A DNA stretch of 29,523 nt from JAATGI01 sp050729815 (GCA_050729815.1 JBOHLV010000194.1:1-29523); one strand, 5' to 3'; positions 14,778 to 23,467 are shown, numbered from the stretch's first letter. Notes: generated by a model not told the origin, from the letters alone. A program made the numbers and translations.

Positions 14778-14811
14778 TCGATCGGTAGCGTTTTTGCGAA
14801 AATCCGATCGA
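14778..14811 (+). terminator. Stem-loop between tsf and pyrH (attenuator or processing site)
   Basis: TCGATCGG (14778-14785) pairs perfectly with CCGATCGA (14804-14811); TTTT (14791-14794) and AAAA (14799-14802) can pair inside. No T run follows, so full termination is unlikely. Position suggests partial attenuation or mRNA processing between the ribosomal pair and pyrH. Confidence 0.4.
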
Positions 14812-14914
14812 TCCCGGGGTTGAAGGGGGGGAGACGGGCGGAACGGAAATGATGTATAAGATGGGAAAGTCGCCGTCCCGATCGGCGACGTCTCCTATCC
14901 TTAACGCTGAAGCG

Positions 14915-15637
14915 ATGGCGCAGGTCCCGATCCGATACCGCCGCATCTTGTTGAAGCTGTCGGGCGAAGCGTTGATGGGCGAACAGGGCTTCGGCCTCGA
15001 TGCCGACATGATCGCCCGCGTCGCCGCCGAGGCCAAGATGGTGCATGCGCTCGGAACCGAGATTTGTCTCGTGATCGGCGGCGGCAACATTTTTCGCGGC
15101 CTCACCGGTGCGGCCGCCGGCATGGAGCGGGCTCAGGCCGATTACATGGGCATGCTGGCGACGGTGATCAATTCGCTCGCCATGCAATCGGCGCTGGAGC
15201 GCGTCGACGTGCCGACCCGGGTGCAGTCGGCGATCTCGATGCAGGCAGTGTGCGAGCCCTATATCCGCCGCCGCGCGATCCGCCACATGGAAAAGGGCCG
15301 GGTGGTGATCTTCGCCGCCGGGACCGGCAATCCGTTTTTCACGACTGACACCGCAGCGGCGCTGCGCGCCTCGGAGATGGGGTGTGACGCGCTCTTGAAG
15401 GCGACCAAGGTCGATGGCGTCTATGCCGCCGATCCGAAGCTCTATCCCGCGGCCGAGCGGTTTGAGCGATTGAGCTATCTCGATGTGCTGTCGCGCGACC
15501 TTCAGGTGATGGATGCCGCCGCGGTTTCGCTGGCACGGGAAAATCGAATACCGATTCTGATATTTTCCATTGTTGAAGCCGGCGGTCTGGCCCAAATCAT
15601 TCGCGGCGAAGGCCGCTTCACCATCATCAGTGAATGA
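14915..15637 (+). CDS. pyrH: UMP kinase
   Basis: PyrH phosphorylates UMP to UDP in pyrimidine nucleotide synthesis and is a hexameric amino-acid-kinase fold enzyme. Motifs are LLKLSGEALMG near the N-terminus, GGGNIFRG, YMGMLATVINSLAMQSALE, and GTGNPFFTTDTAAALRA. I chose the ATG at 14915, which gives MAQVPIRYRRILLKLSGE and 240 residues (E. coli 241). An in-frame ATG at 14849 would add 22 residues of unconserved type and has a comparable or better ribosome site (GGAACGGAA), so the start is not certain. The gene is followed 10 bp later by frr. Confidence 0.95.
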   Translation: MAQVPIRYRRILLKLSGEALMGEQGFGLDADMIARVAAEAKMVHALGTEICLVIGGGNIFRGLTGAAAGMERAQADYMGMLATVINSLAMQSALERVDVPTRVQSAISMQAVCEPYIRRRAIRHMEKGRVVIFAAGTGNPFFTTDTAAALRASEMGCDALLKATKVDGVYAADPKLYPAAERFERLSYLDVLSRDLQVMDAAAVSLARENRIPILIFSIVEAGGLAQIIRGEGRFTIISE

Positions 15638-15647
15638 GGGAGCGAGA

Positions 15648-16208
15648 TTGAGCGACGATCCCGTCATCAACGACCTGCGCCGCCGCATGGACAGCGCCCA
15701 GGAGATCTTGCGCAAGGAGTTCGCCGGCCTGCGCACCGGGCGCGCTTCGACCGCGCTGCTCGATCCGATCCACCTCGAGGCCTATGGTGCCAACATGCCC
15801 TTGAAGGAGGTCGGCACGGTTAGCGTGCCGGAGCCGCGCCTCCTTGTCGTCAACATCTGGGATCGCGCCGTCGTCAAAGCGGCGGAAAAGGCGATCCGCG
15901 ATGCCGGGCTCGGCCTCAATCCCCAGACCGAGGGCCAGACCATCCGGGTGCCGGTCCCGGAGCTCAGCGAGGAGCGCCGCAAGGAGTTGGCCCGGGTCGC
16001 GGGCAAATATGCCGAGGCGGCGCGGGTGTCGGTGCGCAATGTCCGCCGCGACGGGCTCGACTCGCTGAAGCGTAAGGAAAAATCAAGCGAAATCACCGAG
16101 GATCAGCATCGGCGACTGGAAAAAGAGGTGCAGACGCTGACCGATGCCGGGATCAACAACATCGACACGATGTTGGCGCAGAAGGACAAGGAAATCCTGC
16201 AGGTTTGA
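15648..16208 (+). CDS. frr: Ribosome recycling factor
   Basis: RRF with EF-G splits the post-termination ribosome. The TTG at 15648 is chosen because it gives a 186-residue protein (family about 185) and has GAGGGAGCGAG just upstream; in-frame ATGs are too far inside. Recognisable segments are LRTGRASTALLDPIHLEAYG, GQTIRVPVPELSEERRKEL and RNVRRDGLDSLK, which include the conserved arginines of domain I. The C-terminal three-helix portion is complete. It lies between pyrH (10 bp) and uppS (3 bp), so it is surely in the same transcript. Confidence 0.97.
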   Translation: MSDDPVINDLRRRMDSAQEILRKEFAGLRTGRASTALLDPIHLEAYGANMPLKEVGTVSVPEPRLLVVNIWDRAVVKAAEKAIRDAGLGLNPQTEGQTIRVPVPELSEERRKELARVAGKYAEAARVSVRNVRRDGLDSLKRKEKSSEITEDQHRRLEKEVQTLTDAGINNIDTMLAQKDKEILQV

Positions 16209-16211
16209 TAC

Positions 16212-16946
16212 ATGACGAAGGTTGATCTGCTTCCCGCGTTGCCGTCACACATCGCAATCATCATGGACGGCAATGGCCGCTGGGCGAAGACGCGCGGCCT
16301 GCCACGCTATGCCGGGCACCGCCGCGGCGTTGAGGCGGTGCGCCGCACGGTCGATGCCGCGACCGAGTTCGGCATCCGCTACCTGACGCTCTATGGCTTC
16401 TCATCGGAAAACTGGAAGCGCCCTGCCAACGAGATCTATGATCTGATGGGCTTGTTGCGCCATTATTTGCGCGCCGAGATCGCCGAACTGCATCGCAATG
16501 GCGTGCGTCTTCGGATCATCGGCGATCGCGCCCGGCTCAGCCGCGACATCAACACGCTCATCGACAAGGGCGAGGAGCTGACCCGTGACAATGACCGCCT
16601 TAACCTGACGATCGCGTTATCCTATGGTGGTCGCGCCGAGATGACCGAGGCGGCACGCCGGCTCGCGCGGCTGGCGGCGGCGGGCGACATTTCGCCCGAA
16701 GAGATCGACGAGCGCGCGGTGGCGAGCCGGCTCCTCACCGCCGACCTGCCCGATCCCGACCTCGTCATCCGCACCGGCGGCGAGCAGCGCATCAGCAACT
16801 TCCTGTTGTGGCAATCGGCCTATGCCGAGTTGATCTTCAGCCCGACTTACTGGCCGGATTTCGGCAAGCCCGATCTCGAACGCGCGATTAACGATTTCTG
16901 CGGTCGCGAACGCCGCTTCGGCGCCGTCGTCGAATCGCGCGGATGA
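16212..16946 (+). CDS. uppS: Di-trans,poly-cis-undecaprenyl diphosphate synthase
   Basis: UppS condenses farnesyl diphosphate with isopentenyl diphosphate units to make the C55 lipid carrier for peptidoglycan and O-antigen. The 244-residue product has IIMDGNGRWAKTRG (D19 corresponds to catalytic Asp26 in E. coli), GHRRGVEAVRR, LTLYGFSSENWKRP and the C-terminal DLVIRTGGEQRISNFLLWQSAYAEL region. The ATG at 16212 starts 3 bp after frr and the stop overlaps cdsA by 4 bp (ATGA). It needs isoprenoid precursors, yet the pathway gene dxr, usual two positions downstream, is missing here. Confidence 0.97.
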   Translation: MTKVDLLPALPSHIAIIMDGNGRWAKTRGLPRYAGHRRGVEAVRRTVDAATEFGIRYLTLYGFSSENWKRPANEIYDLMGLLRHYLRAEIAELHRNGVRLRIIGDRARLSRDINTLIDKGEELTRDNDRLNLTIALSYGGRAEMTEAARRLARLAAAGDISPEEIDERAVASRLLTADLPDPDLVIRTGGEQRISNFLLWQSAYAELIFSPTYWPDFGKPDLERAINDFCGRERRFGAVVESRG

Positions 16947-17758
16947 TGCCGCCGCAGGCGGGGCCGGGGCGCAGCGCGCTCAGGTTGCGCGTTGTCTCGG
17001 CCGCGATTCTGGTGCCGCCGGTGCTGGCCGCGGTGTGGTTCGGGCCGCCCTATCTCTCGGCGCTGGCGGCGGCGGCCGGGCTCGGCATGGCCTGGGAGTG
17101 GGGTCGCCTTACAGGCGGGGGTGGCTTCGGCGCCCGCCAGGGATTGGTGATCGTCACCGTGGTCGCGGCCATCGTGCTGGCCGCTGACCGGCGCTTCCTC
17201 TGGGGGTGCGGCATCGCCGTCCTCGGCATGGTGGCGGCGGCGCTGGCGGCGCCCCGGGCGCGTTCTTGGACCGCGCTCGGGACCTTGTGGATCGCGCTTG
17301 GCGCCATCGCCTTCCTATGGCTCGCTGGGCCGCCGATGGGCGGACGAGCCACCCTGTTCTGGCTCCTAGGGGTTGTCTGGGCTAGTGACATTTTCGCGTA
17401 TCTTGTCGGCCGAATGGTCGGCGGCCGGCGCCTTGCCCCGCGCTGGAGCCCGAACAAGACCTGGGCTGGCGCCGGTGGCGGTGTTGTCGGCGCCGCCGCC
17501 ATCGGGGCGATCGCGGCGGCAGCGGGCGCGGCCCGACCCGGCCTCGCCGTGCCGGCCAGCATCGCGCTCGGTCTGGCCAGTCAGGCGGGCGATCTGGCCG
17601 AATCGGTGGCCAAGCGTCATTTTTCCGTTAAGGACACGAGCCGGCTCATTCCAGGCCATGGCGGGGTGCTGGACCGGCTCGACGGCCTCTTGGCGGCGGC
17701 GGTCCTGGCCGCCTTGCTGACGCTGATTTTCGGCACCGGCATCCTGGGCATGGGTTAG
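16943..17758 (+). CDS. cdsA: Phosphatidate cytidylyltransferase
   Basis: CdsA makes CDP-diacylglycerol from phosphatidic acid and CTP, the branch point for phospholipids, in the inner membrane. The 271-residue product is strongly hydrophobic with several transmembrane helices and ends with the family signature KDTSRLIPGHGGVLDRLDG (from about residue 230), including the metal-binding aspartates; SQAGDLAESVAKR precedes it. The ATG at 16943 overlaps the uppS stop. Two adjacent ATG codons are present; either could serve. The 93 bp after the stop hold a promoter-like site and inverted repeat, not dxr. Confidence 0.95.
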   Translation: MMPPQAGPGRSALRLRVVSAAILVPPVLAAVWFGPPYLSALAAAAGLGMAWEWGRLTGGGGFGARQGLVIVTVVAAIVLAADRRFLWGCGIAVLGMVAAALAAPRARSWTALGTLWIALGAIAFLWLAGPPMGGRATLFWLLGVVWASDIFAYLVGRMVGGRRLAPRWSPNKTWAGAGGGVVGAAAIGAIAAAAGAARPGLAVPASIALGLASQAGDLAESVAKRHFSVKDTSRLIPGHGGVLDRLDGLLAAAVLAALLTLIFGTGILGMG

Positions 17759-17784
17759 CGGGGCCACAATTTTGCCAAAGAGTA

Positions 17785-17813
17785 TCGCCAGTTTCCTGCT
17801 AAACTGGTGTAAT
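17785..17813 (+). promoter_or_regulatory. Possible rseP-bamA-lpx promoter with operator-like repeat
   Basis: TCGCCA (17785-17790) and TGTAAT (17808-17813) are 17 bp apart, with TGG just before the -10. A perfect 7-bp inverted repeat, CCAGTTT (17788-17794) and AAACTGG (17801-17807), fills the spacer and touches both hexamers. It could be a regulator site or a small hairpin of the upstream transcript. The gap is AT-rich relative to the genes around it. Confidence 0.45.
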
Positions 17814-17851
17814 TAAGGACGGCCAAGCTAACGAGGGAGCGTGCTGGCACC

Positions 17852-18985
17852 ATGGGATTGTTGAACGGGATCATTGATTATCTTGTGCCGTTCGTTGTCG
17901 TGCTGACGGTGCTGGTGTTCGTCCACGAACTGGGCCACTACCTCATCGCGCGCTGGAACAAGGTCCGGGTCGAGGTATTCTCGATCGGCTTCGGGCCGGA
18001 GCTGTTCGGCTGGAACGATCGCGCCGGCACCCGCTGGAAGGTGAGCGCGCTGCCGTTGGGCGGTTATGTCCGCATGTTCGGCGAGGGCGATCCCGTCGCC
18101 GATGAGCGCGACGGTGCAGCCACGCTCAGCGCCGAAGAGCGCGCGGTGTCGTTCAAGCACAAGCGCCTCATGCAGCGCGTCGCCGTGGTGGTGGCGGGAC
18201 CAGCGGCCAATTTCATCTTTGCCGTCCTCGCCTTCGCCGTGGTCTTCGCGACCGTGGGCCAGAGTGTGACCACGCCCGTCGTCGGCAAGGTGATGCCGCA
18301 TTCCGTGGCCGCCGCGGCCGGGTTCCAGCCGGGTGATCGCTTCGTCTCGGTCGCGGGTACGCCGATCAGCCGGTTCGAGCAGATTCAGCAGATCATCGGT
18401 CTCAATACCGGAACGCCGGTGACCATCGTCCTCGACCGCCACGGCCACGACGTGCGGCTGACGGCGACGCCGCGGATGGTGACCGAGACCGACCGCTTCG
18501 GCAATCGTCATCACACCGCGCTGCTTGGCGTTCAGGCGCGGGCTGGTAGCCTGGTCCGGCTCGGTCCGGCCACCGCGCTCTGGCATGGCGTGCGCCAGAC
18601 CTGGGCCGTCACCGCCGGCACCCTCGAAGCGTTGGGCCAGATGATCGACGGCCGCCGCTCGGGCGCGGGTTTGAGCGGGCCGGTCGGCATCGTGCGCATG
18701 TCGGGCGAGGTGGCGGAAAGCGGGATTGCCGCCCTCATCGGATTCATGGCGGTGTTGTCGATTAATCTCGGGCTCGTCAATCTGTTTCCGATCCCGATCC
18801 TTGACGGCGGCCATCTGCTGTTTTATGCCGCTGAGGCGGTTAGAGGAAAACCGCTCGGCCATCGCGCACAGGAGTATGGCTTTCGTCTCGGTCTCGCGCT
18901 GGTGCTAACGCTCATGGTGTTCGCAACCTGGAACGATCTTACCCGGCTGCACATCGTCGAGTTCATCAAAGGGCTGATGACCTGA
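17852..18985 (+). CDS. rseP: RIP metalloprotease RseP (site-2 protease)
   Basis: RseP is an inner-membrane zinc protease that cleaves membrane-embedded substrates such as anti-sigma factors. The 377-residue product has the zinc motif HELGH (25-29) in the first membrane helix, one clear PDZ domain (about 120-205, with GFQPGDRFVSVAGTPI), LSGPVGIVRMSGE, and the second site NLFPIPILDGGH with D318 as third ligand. E. coli RseP has 450 residues and two PDZ domains; alphaproteobacterial forms are often shorter. The ATG at 17852 lies after GAGGGAGCG. It is followed 42 bp later by bamA. Confidence 0.96.
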   Translation: MGLLNGIIDYLVPFVVVLTVLVFVHELGHYLIARWNKVRVEVFSIGFGPELFGWNDRAGTRWKVSALPLGGYVRMFGEGDPVADERDGAATLSAEERAVSFKHKRLMQRVAVVVAGPAANFIFAVLAFAVVFATVGQSVTTPVVGKVMPHSVAAAAGFQPGDRFVSVAGTPISRFEQIQQIIGLNTGTPVTIVLDRHGHDVRLTATPRMVTETDRFGNRHHTALLGVQARAGSLVRLGPATALWHGVRQTWAVTAGTLEALGQMIDGRRSGAGLSGPVGIVRMSGEVAESGIAALIGFMAVLSINLGLVNLFPIPILDGGHLLFYAAEAVRGKPLGHRAQEYGFRLGLALVLTLMVFATWNDLTRLHIVEFIKGLMT

Positions 18986-19027
18986 ATCGTATAGGGTAGG
19001 CGCAGTTTTTCACCGCGGGGGATTGTT

Positions 19028-21331
19028 TTGCGACAGACTTGGGCCATCGTGGCGATTTGCGCCGCCATCCTTGCCGTTGCGATCGTTGTCGTCGTCACCC
19101 TGCCGCCCGCTGGCTATGCCCAGGTCACGGAGGGCGGCACGATCGCGGCCGTCCGCATCGAGGGCACCCAGCGCATCGATCCCGCCACCGTCAAATCCTA
19201 CATGACGGTGCAGCCCGGCGATCACTTCACTACCGAGGCGCTCAACCGCACCGTGAAGGCGCTATTCGCGACCGGTCTCTTTGCCGACGTGCGGTTGCGC
19301 CGCGAAGGCGACACCCTCATCGTCAAGGTGGTCGAGAATCCGATCATCAATCGCGTCGCCTTCGAGGGCAATCACAAGCTCTCGGACAGCACGCTACGCA
19401 AAGAGGTCCAGGAGAAGCCGCGCGAGACCTTCACCCGCACCCGGGTCGGGCAGGATGTTCGCCGCGTCCTCGAACTCTATCGTCGCAGCGGCCGCTTTGC
19501 CGCGACCGTCGTTCCCCAGATCATCCGCCTGCCGCAGAACCGCGTCGATTTGATCTTTGATATCAGCGAAGGCGCGGTCACCGAGGTGAACGGCATTAGC
19601 TTCGTTGGCAATCACCATTTCAGCGCGGGCACGCTGCGCGGCGTCATCTCCACCAAGGAATCGCGCTGGTGGCGCTTTCTGTCGACCGACGACACCTATG
19701 ATCCCGATCGCGTCACCTATGACCGCGAACTGTTGCGCAAATTCTATTTGAGCCAGGGCTATGCCGACTTCCGCGTCGTCTCCGCGGTGGCGGAACTGAC
19801 CCCGGCCGAGAACGGTTTCCTCATCACCTACACCCTCGATGAGGGGGCACGGTATAAATTCGGTCGGATCCTCATCCACAGCACCTTCAAGGACGTGCCG
19901 AAGGCGGCGATCCGCGCCGTCATCCCGGTAAGCCTGGGGCACTGGTACAATGCCGACCTGATCGAGAAATCGATCACCAACATCACCGATCTCCTGGGCA
20001 ATCACGGTTATGCCTTCGTCCAGGTGTTGCCGCGGATTCATCGCGATCCGAAGAAGCACACCATCGCCGTGATTTTCAACATCACCGAAGGGCCGCATGT
20101 CTATGTCGAGCGCATCAACATTCACGGCAATGTGCGTACGCTCGACAAGGTGATCCGGCGCGAGTTCGAACTGGTGGAAGGCGACGCCTTCAACAGCACC
20201 AAGCTGAAACGCTCCGAGCAGCGCATCAAGAATCTTGGCTTCTTCAAGAAGGTCAATGTCACGACCAAACGCGGCAGCGCGCCCGACAAGGTGGTGCTCG
20301 ACGTCAATGTGCAGGAGCAATCGACCGGCGAATTCTCGGTCGGGCTCGGCTATTCCACCGCGGAAGGCCCGCTCACCAACATCGGCATCCGCGAGCGCAA
20401 CCTGCTTGGCACCGGTGACGACATCCGGCTCGACACGTTGATCGCCTATCTGACCCAGCAAGCCGATTTCAGCTTCACCGAGCCGTATTTCCTCGGCCGC
20501 AATCTCGCCGCGGGCTTCGACATCTTCGCGATGAACAACGATTATCAATATTTCGCGCAATACAATCAGATGTCCTATGGCGCCGTGCTGCGCGCCGGGT
20601 ATCAGATCGACGAACATCTGCGCCAGACCCTGCGCTACACGCTGCGCTCCGACACCATCAACGACATCCTGTCGACCGCCTCGCCCTACATTCGAGAGGA
20701 GGCCGGCACCCGCATCACCTCGGCGATCGGCCAGACCCTGCTCTATGACCGCCGCGACAACCGGCTGCAGCCGACCAAGGGCTATTATCTGTCGCTATCG
20801 ACGGATCTCGCCGGGCTCGGCTTCGATACCCGCTATCTGCGCGCGGTGGTGAAGGGCGGCTACTATTATCCGATCGCGCCGAAATGGATACTCAGCCTGA
20901 CCGGCGAGGCCGGTACCATCTACGGCATTGGTCAACCGGTGCGGCTCGAAGACCGCTTCTTCGTCGGCGGCAGCAACCTGCGTGGCTTCGAGGTCGGTGG
21001 CGTCGGGCCGCACGACATCGTGACCGGTGATTCGCTCGGCGCCGACAATTATTATACCGGCACGCTCAATCTCGATTATCCGCTGGGCTTGCCGGCGGAA
21101 TTGGGCGTTCGCGGCCATGCCTTTATCGATTTTGGCTCCGCCTGGGGCGTACAGGAGAACGCCACCACCGATCCGATCGGTGATGCGGCGTCGATCCGGG
21201 TCTCGCCCGGCATCGGCGTCGCCTGGAAATCGCCCTTGGGGCCGATCAATCTCGATGTCGCGTATCCGATCGTCAAGGAATCCTACGACCACACGCAATT
21301 GTTTTGGGTCAGCTTCGGAACGAGGTTCTAG
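19028..21331 (+). CDS. bamA: Outer membrane protein assembly factor BamA
   Basis: BamA is the Omp85-family pore that folds beta-barrel proteins into the outer membrane. The 767-residue protein has a signal peptide (hydrophobic 7-24, likely cut after AGYA near residue 31), five POTRA domains (about 38-430) with repeats such as INRVAFEGNHKLSD and VERINIHGNVRTLD, and a 16-strand barrel. The barrel contains LLYDRRDNRLQPTKGYY and the lid-loop LRGF motif (651-654). It ends in Phe, as expected for an outer-membrane barrel. The TTG at 19028 is chosen for GCGGGGGA upstream and a full signal peptide; a GTG at 19049 would shorten the signal peptide. Skp follows after 2 bp. Confidence 0.97.
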   Translation: MRQTWAIVAICAAILAVAIVVVVTLPPAGYAQVTEGGTIAAVRIEGTQRIDPATVKSYMTVQPGDHFTTEALNRTVKALFATGLFADVRLRREGDTLIVKVVENPIINRVAFEGNHKLSDSTLRKEVQEKPRETFTRTRVGQDVRRVLELYRRSGRFAATVVPQIIRLPQNRVDLIFDISEGAVTEVNGISFVGNHHFSAGTLRGVISTKESRWWRFLSTDDTYDPDRVTYDRELLRKFYLSQGYADFRVVSAVAELTPAENGFLITYTLDEGARYKFGRILIHSTFKDVPKAAIRAVIPVSLGHWYNADLIEKSITNITDLLGNHGYAFVQVLPRIHRDPKKHTIAVIFNITEGPHVYVERINIHGNVRTLDKVIRREFELVEGDAFNSTKLKRSEQRIKNLGFFKKVNVTTKRGSAPDKVVLDVNVQEQSTGEFSVGLGYSTAEGPLTNIGIRERNLLGTGDDIRLDTLIAYLTQQADFSFTEPYFLGRNLAAGFDIFAMNNDYQYFAQYNQMSYGAVLRAGYQIDEHLRQTLRYTLRSDTINDILSTASPYIREEAGTRITSAIGQTLLYDRRDNRLQPTKGYYLSLSTDLAGLGFDTRYLRAVVKGGYYYPIAPKWILSLTGEAGTIYGIGQPVRLEDRFFVGGSNLRGFEVGGVGPHDIVTGDSLGADNYYTGTLNLDYPLGLPAELGVRGHAFIDFGSAWGVQENATTDPIGDAASIRVSPGIGVAWKSPLGPINLDVAYPIVKESYDHTQLFWVSFGTRF

Positions 21332-21333
21332 CA

Positions 21334-21957
21334 ATGTCAATGCCGTTACCGGGCGCCATTCGGCGCGCGCTTCTGATCGCCGCTTGCGCCGCGTTGATGG
21401 CGCCGAGTGCGATCGCGGCGCCAGCCGTTCAGAAGGCTCTGGCGCCGACGATCCTGATCGTCGATCTGCCCGCGGTCCTTCACGATTCCACGGCCGGCAA
21501 GGGCGTCCAGGAGACGCTGACGCGGGAATCGCGGAATTATTCGCGTGAAGTCGCGCGCCAGGAGGACAGCCTGCAAAAGATGCGCTCGGAACTCGAGCGG
21601 CAACGCACGGTGCTGTCGAGCAATGCGTTCGACGTCAAGGCCAAGCAGTTCCAGCGGCATTACCGCGCGCTCGACCACGAGGTTCAGCAGAAGCGCCTGT
21701 CGCTGCAGCACGCCTACAACAGCGCCATGATCCAGGTGGAAAAGAAGGCGCTCGACATCATCAAGAAATTGGCCAAGGAACGCGGCGCCAATCTGGTGCT
21801 GGCGAAGCAGGCCACCATCCTTCAGGCCGAAGGGATCGATGTCACCACGGAGGTGGTGGCGCGTCTCGACAAAACCCTGCCCTCGGTGTCGGTCTCGCTC
21901 GGTAGCAGCGCCACGAAATCGAGGGCGCATCATCGGGGCCGGCACCATCGCCGCTAG
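21334..21957 (+). CDS. skp: Periplasmic chaperone of the OmpH/Skp family
   Basis: Skp holds unfolded outer-membrane proteins in the periplasm and passes them to BamA. The 207-residue product has a signal peptide (RRALLIAACAALMAPSAIAA, cut near residue 27). TILIVDLPAVLHDSTAGKGV follows, and then a long charged coiled-coil (about 60-140), the tentacles of the trimer. ANLVLAKQATILQAEGIDVT returns to the body domain. The tail is rich in His and Arg (RAHHRGRHHRR), which is not usual for the family and may be lineage-specific. The ATG at 21334 is 2 bp after bamA; the next gene lpxD is 20 bp away, a standard order. Confidence 0.9.
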   Translation: MSMPLPGAIRRALLIAACAALMAPSAIAAPAVQKALAPTILIVDLPAVLHDSTAGKGVQETLTRESRNYSREVARQEDSLQKMRSELERQRTVLSSNAFDVKAKQFQRHYRALDHEVQQKRLSLQHAYNSAMIQVEKKALDIIKKLAKERGANLVLAKQATILQAEGIDVTTEVVARLDKTLPSVSVSLGSSATKSRAHHRGRHHRR

Positions 21958-21977
21958 CGCGGCGGGGCGGTGAGGGC

Positions 21978-23000
21978 ATGGCCGATCCGCGCTTCTTCGC
22001 CGTCGCGGGCCCGTTCAGCGTCGCCGAGATCGCGGACCGCGTTGGTGCCGTCATCGCCGGTGCCGCAGCGCCGGCGCTGCTCTTGCGCGATGTCGCGCCG
22101 CTCGATGCGGCCGGAGCAGACCAGCTTGCCTTTCTCGACAATCGCAAATATCTCGCGGCGTTTCGCGCGACGAAGGCGGGGGCCGTGCTGGTGCATCCCG
22201 CGCTTGCGGGCGAGGCGCCGGCCGGCCTTTGCCTCTTGGTGACCGAGCGGCCCTATCGGGCCTATGCGCTCGCGGCCCAGGCCTTCTTTCCCGAGCCGCC
22301 GCCCGAGCCTGGGATCGCGCCGAGCGCGGTGATCGATCCCTCGGCCCGGATCGGCGACGGCACCCGGATCGAGGCCCATGCCGTGATTGGCGCCCATGCC
22401 GAACTCGGCCGGCAATGCCATATCGGTCCCGGCGTCGTGATCGGCGCCGCCGTCGTGCTGGGCGATGAAGCCCGCGTCGGCGCCAACGCCTCGATCAGCC
22501 ATGCGCTGATCGGCGCGCGCGTGCGCATCTATCCGGGCGCGCGCATCGGCCAGGACGGCTTCGGCTTCTCCGCCGAGGCCGATGGCTTCGTCAAGGTGCC
22601 GCAATTGGGCCGGGTCGTCATCGGCGACGATGTCGAGATCGGCGCCAACGTCACCATCGATCGCGGCGCCGGTCCCGACACCGTGATCGGCAATGGCAGC
22701 ATGATCGACAATCTCGTCCAAATCGGGCACAACGTCCGGATCGGCCGGAATTGCGTGCTGGTGGCGCAAGTCGGGATTTCCGGCAGCACACAGCTCGGCG
22801 ATTACGTCATGATCGGAGGACAGGGCGGTTTGACGGGACATCTCACGATCGGCGACGGCGCCAGGATCGCGGCACAGTCCGGGGTCGCGCACGATGTTCC
22901 CGCCGGCACCGCGGTGATGGGCTCGCCTGCCGTCCCGATCAAGCTGCACCACCGCCAGGTCGCGGCGCTGAAGCGCCTGGCGGTGAAAAAGGGCGGCTGA
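21978..23000 (+). CDS. lpxD: UDP-3-O-(3-hydroxyacyl)glucosamine N-acyltransferase
   Basis: LpxD adds the second 3-hydroxyacyl chain (from acyl-ACP) in lipid A synthesis, in the cytoplasm. The 340-residue product (E. coli 341) has an N-terminal uridine-binding domain (about 1-105), then a left-handed beta helix of hexapeptide repeats (IGDGTRIEAHAVIGAHAELG and so on) and a C-terminal helix. The catalytic histidine is H251 in VQIGHNV (E. coli His239). DGFGFSAEADGFVKVPQLG is the typical loop of this enzyme. It is in the usual place between skp and fabZ, 2 bp before fabZ. Confidence 0.97.
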   Translation: MADPRFFAVAGPFSVAEIADRVGAVIAGAAAPALLLRDVAPLDAAGADQLAFLDNRKYLAAFRATKAGAVLVHPALAGEAPAGLCLLVTERPYRAYALAAQAFFPEPPPEPGIAPSAVIDPSARIGDGTRIEAHAVIGAHAELGRQCHIGPGVVIGAAVVLGDEARVGANASISHALIGARVRIYPGARIGQDGFGFSAEADGFVKVPQLGRVVIGDDVEIGANVTIDRGAGPDTVIGNGSMIDNLVQIGHNVRIGRNCVLVAQVGISGSTQLGDYVMIGGQGGLTGHLTIGDGARIAAQSGVAHDVPAGTAVMGSPAVPIKLHHRQVAALKRLAVKKGG

Positions 23001-23002
23001 CA

Positions 23003-23467
23003 ATGGCGGTGCATCCCGCCGGCGCCGGGAGCGAGCTCGATCTCGAGCGGATCAAGGAGATGATCCCGCACCGCGACCCGTTTCTGTTCATCGAGCGCGT
23101 GACCGATCTCGTCTCCGGCACCACCGCCGTTGGGGTCAAGAGGGTGACGGGCGAGGAGGATTTCTTCCGCGGCCATTTCCCGAGCCGCAAGGTGATGCCG
23201 GGCGTGCTCATCATCGAGACCATGGCCCAGACCGCGGCGGTGCTCGTTGTCCATACCCTGGGGCCAAGCTTCGAGGGCAAGCTCGTCTATTTCATGAGCG
23301 TCGAGAAGGCGCGGTTCCGCAAACCGGTGATGCCGGGCGCCCTGCTCAAGGTCAAGGTCGATTGCATCCATCATCGCAGGTCGGTATGGAAGTTCGAAGG
23401 CGTCGCCACGGTCGGCGAGCAGCGCGTTGCCGAGGCCACCTTCACCGCGATGATCCTCGATGAGTGA
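23003..23467 (+). CDS. fabZ: 3-hydroxyacyl-ACP dehydratase FabZ
   Basis: FabZ dehydrates 3-hydroxyacyl-ACP in fatty acid synthesis and competes with LpxA/LpxD for the same substrate, which explains its place in the cluster. The 154-residue hot-dog-fold protein has IPHRDPFLFIERV (21-33) and FFRGHFPSRKVMPGVLIIE (54-72), with catalytic His58 and Glu72. The ATG at 23003 gives the normal length; the open frame extends upstream inside lpxD but that is not conserved. The stop overlaps lpxA by 8 nt. Confidence 0.97.
   Translation: MAVHPAGAGSELDLERIKEMIPHRDPFLFIERVTDLVSGTTAVGVKRVTGEEDFFRGHFPSRKVMPGVLIIETMAQTAAVLVVHTLGPSFEGKLVYFMSVEKARFRKPVMPGALLKVKVDCIHHRRSVWKFEGVATVGEQRVAEATFTAMILDE

Noticed and set aside
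14855..14860. TATAAG as a -10 for a pyrH promoter
   Set aside because: No -35 sequence at 16-18 bp upstream; the nearest TTGAAG is 29 bp away.
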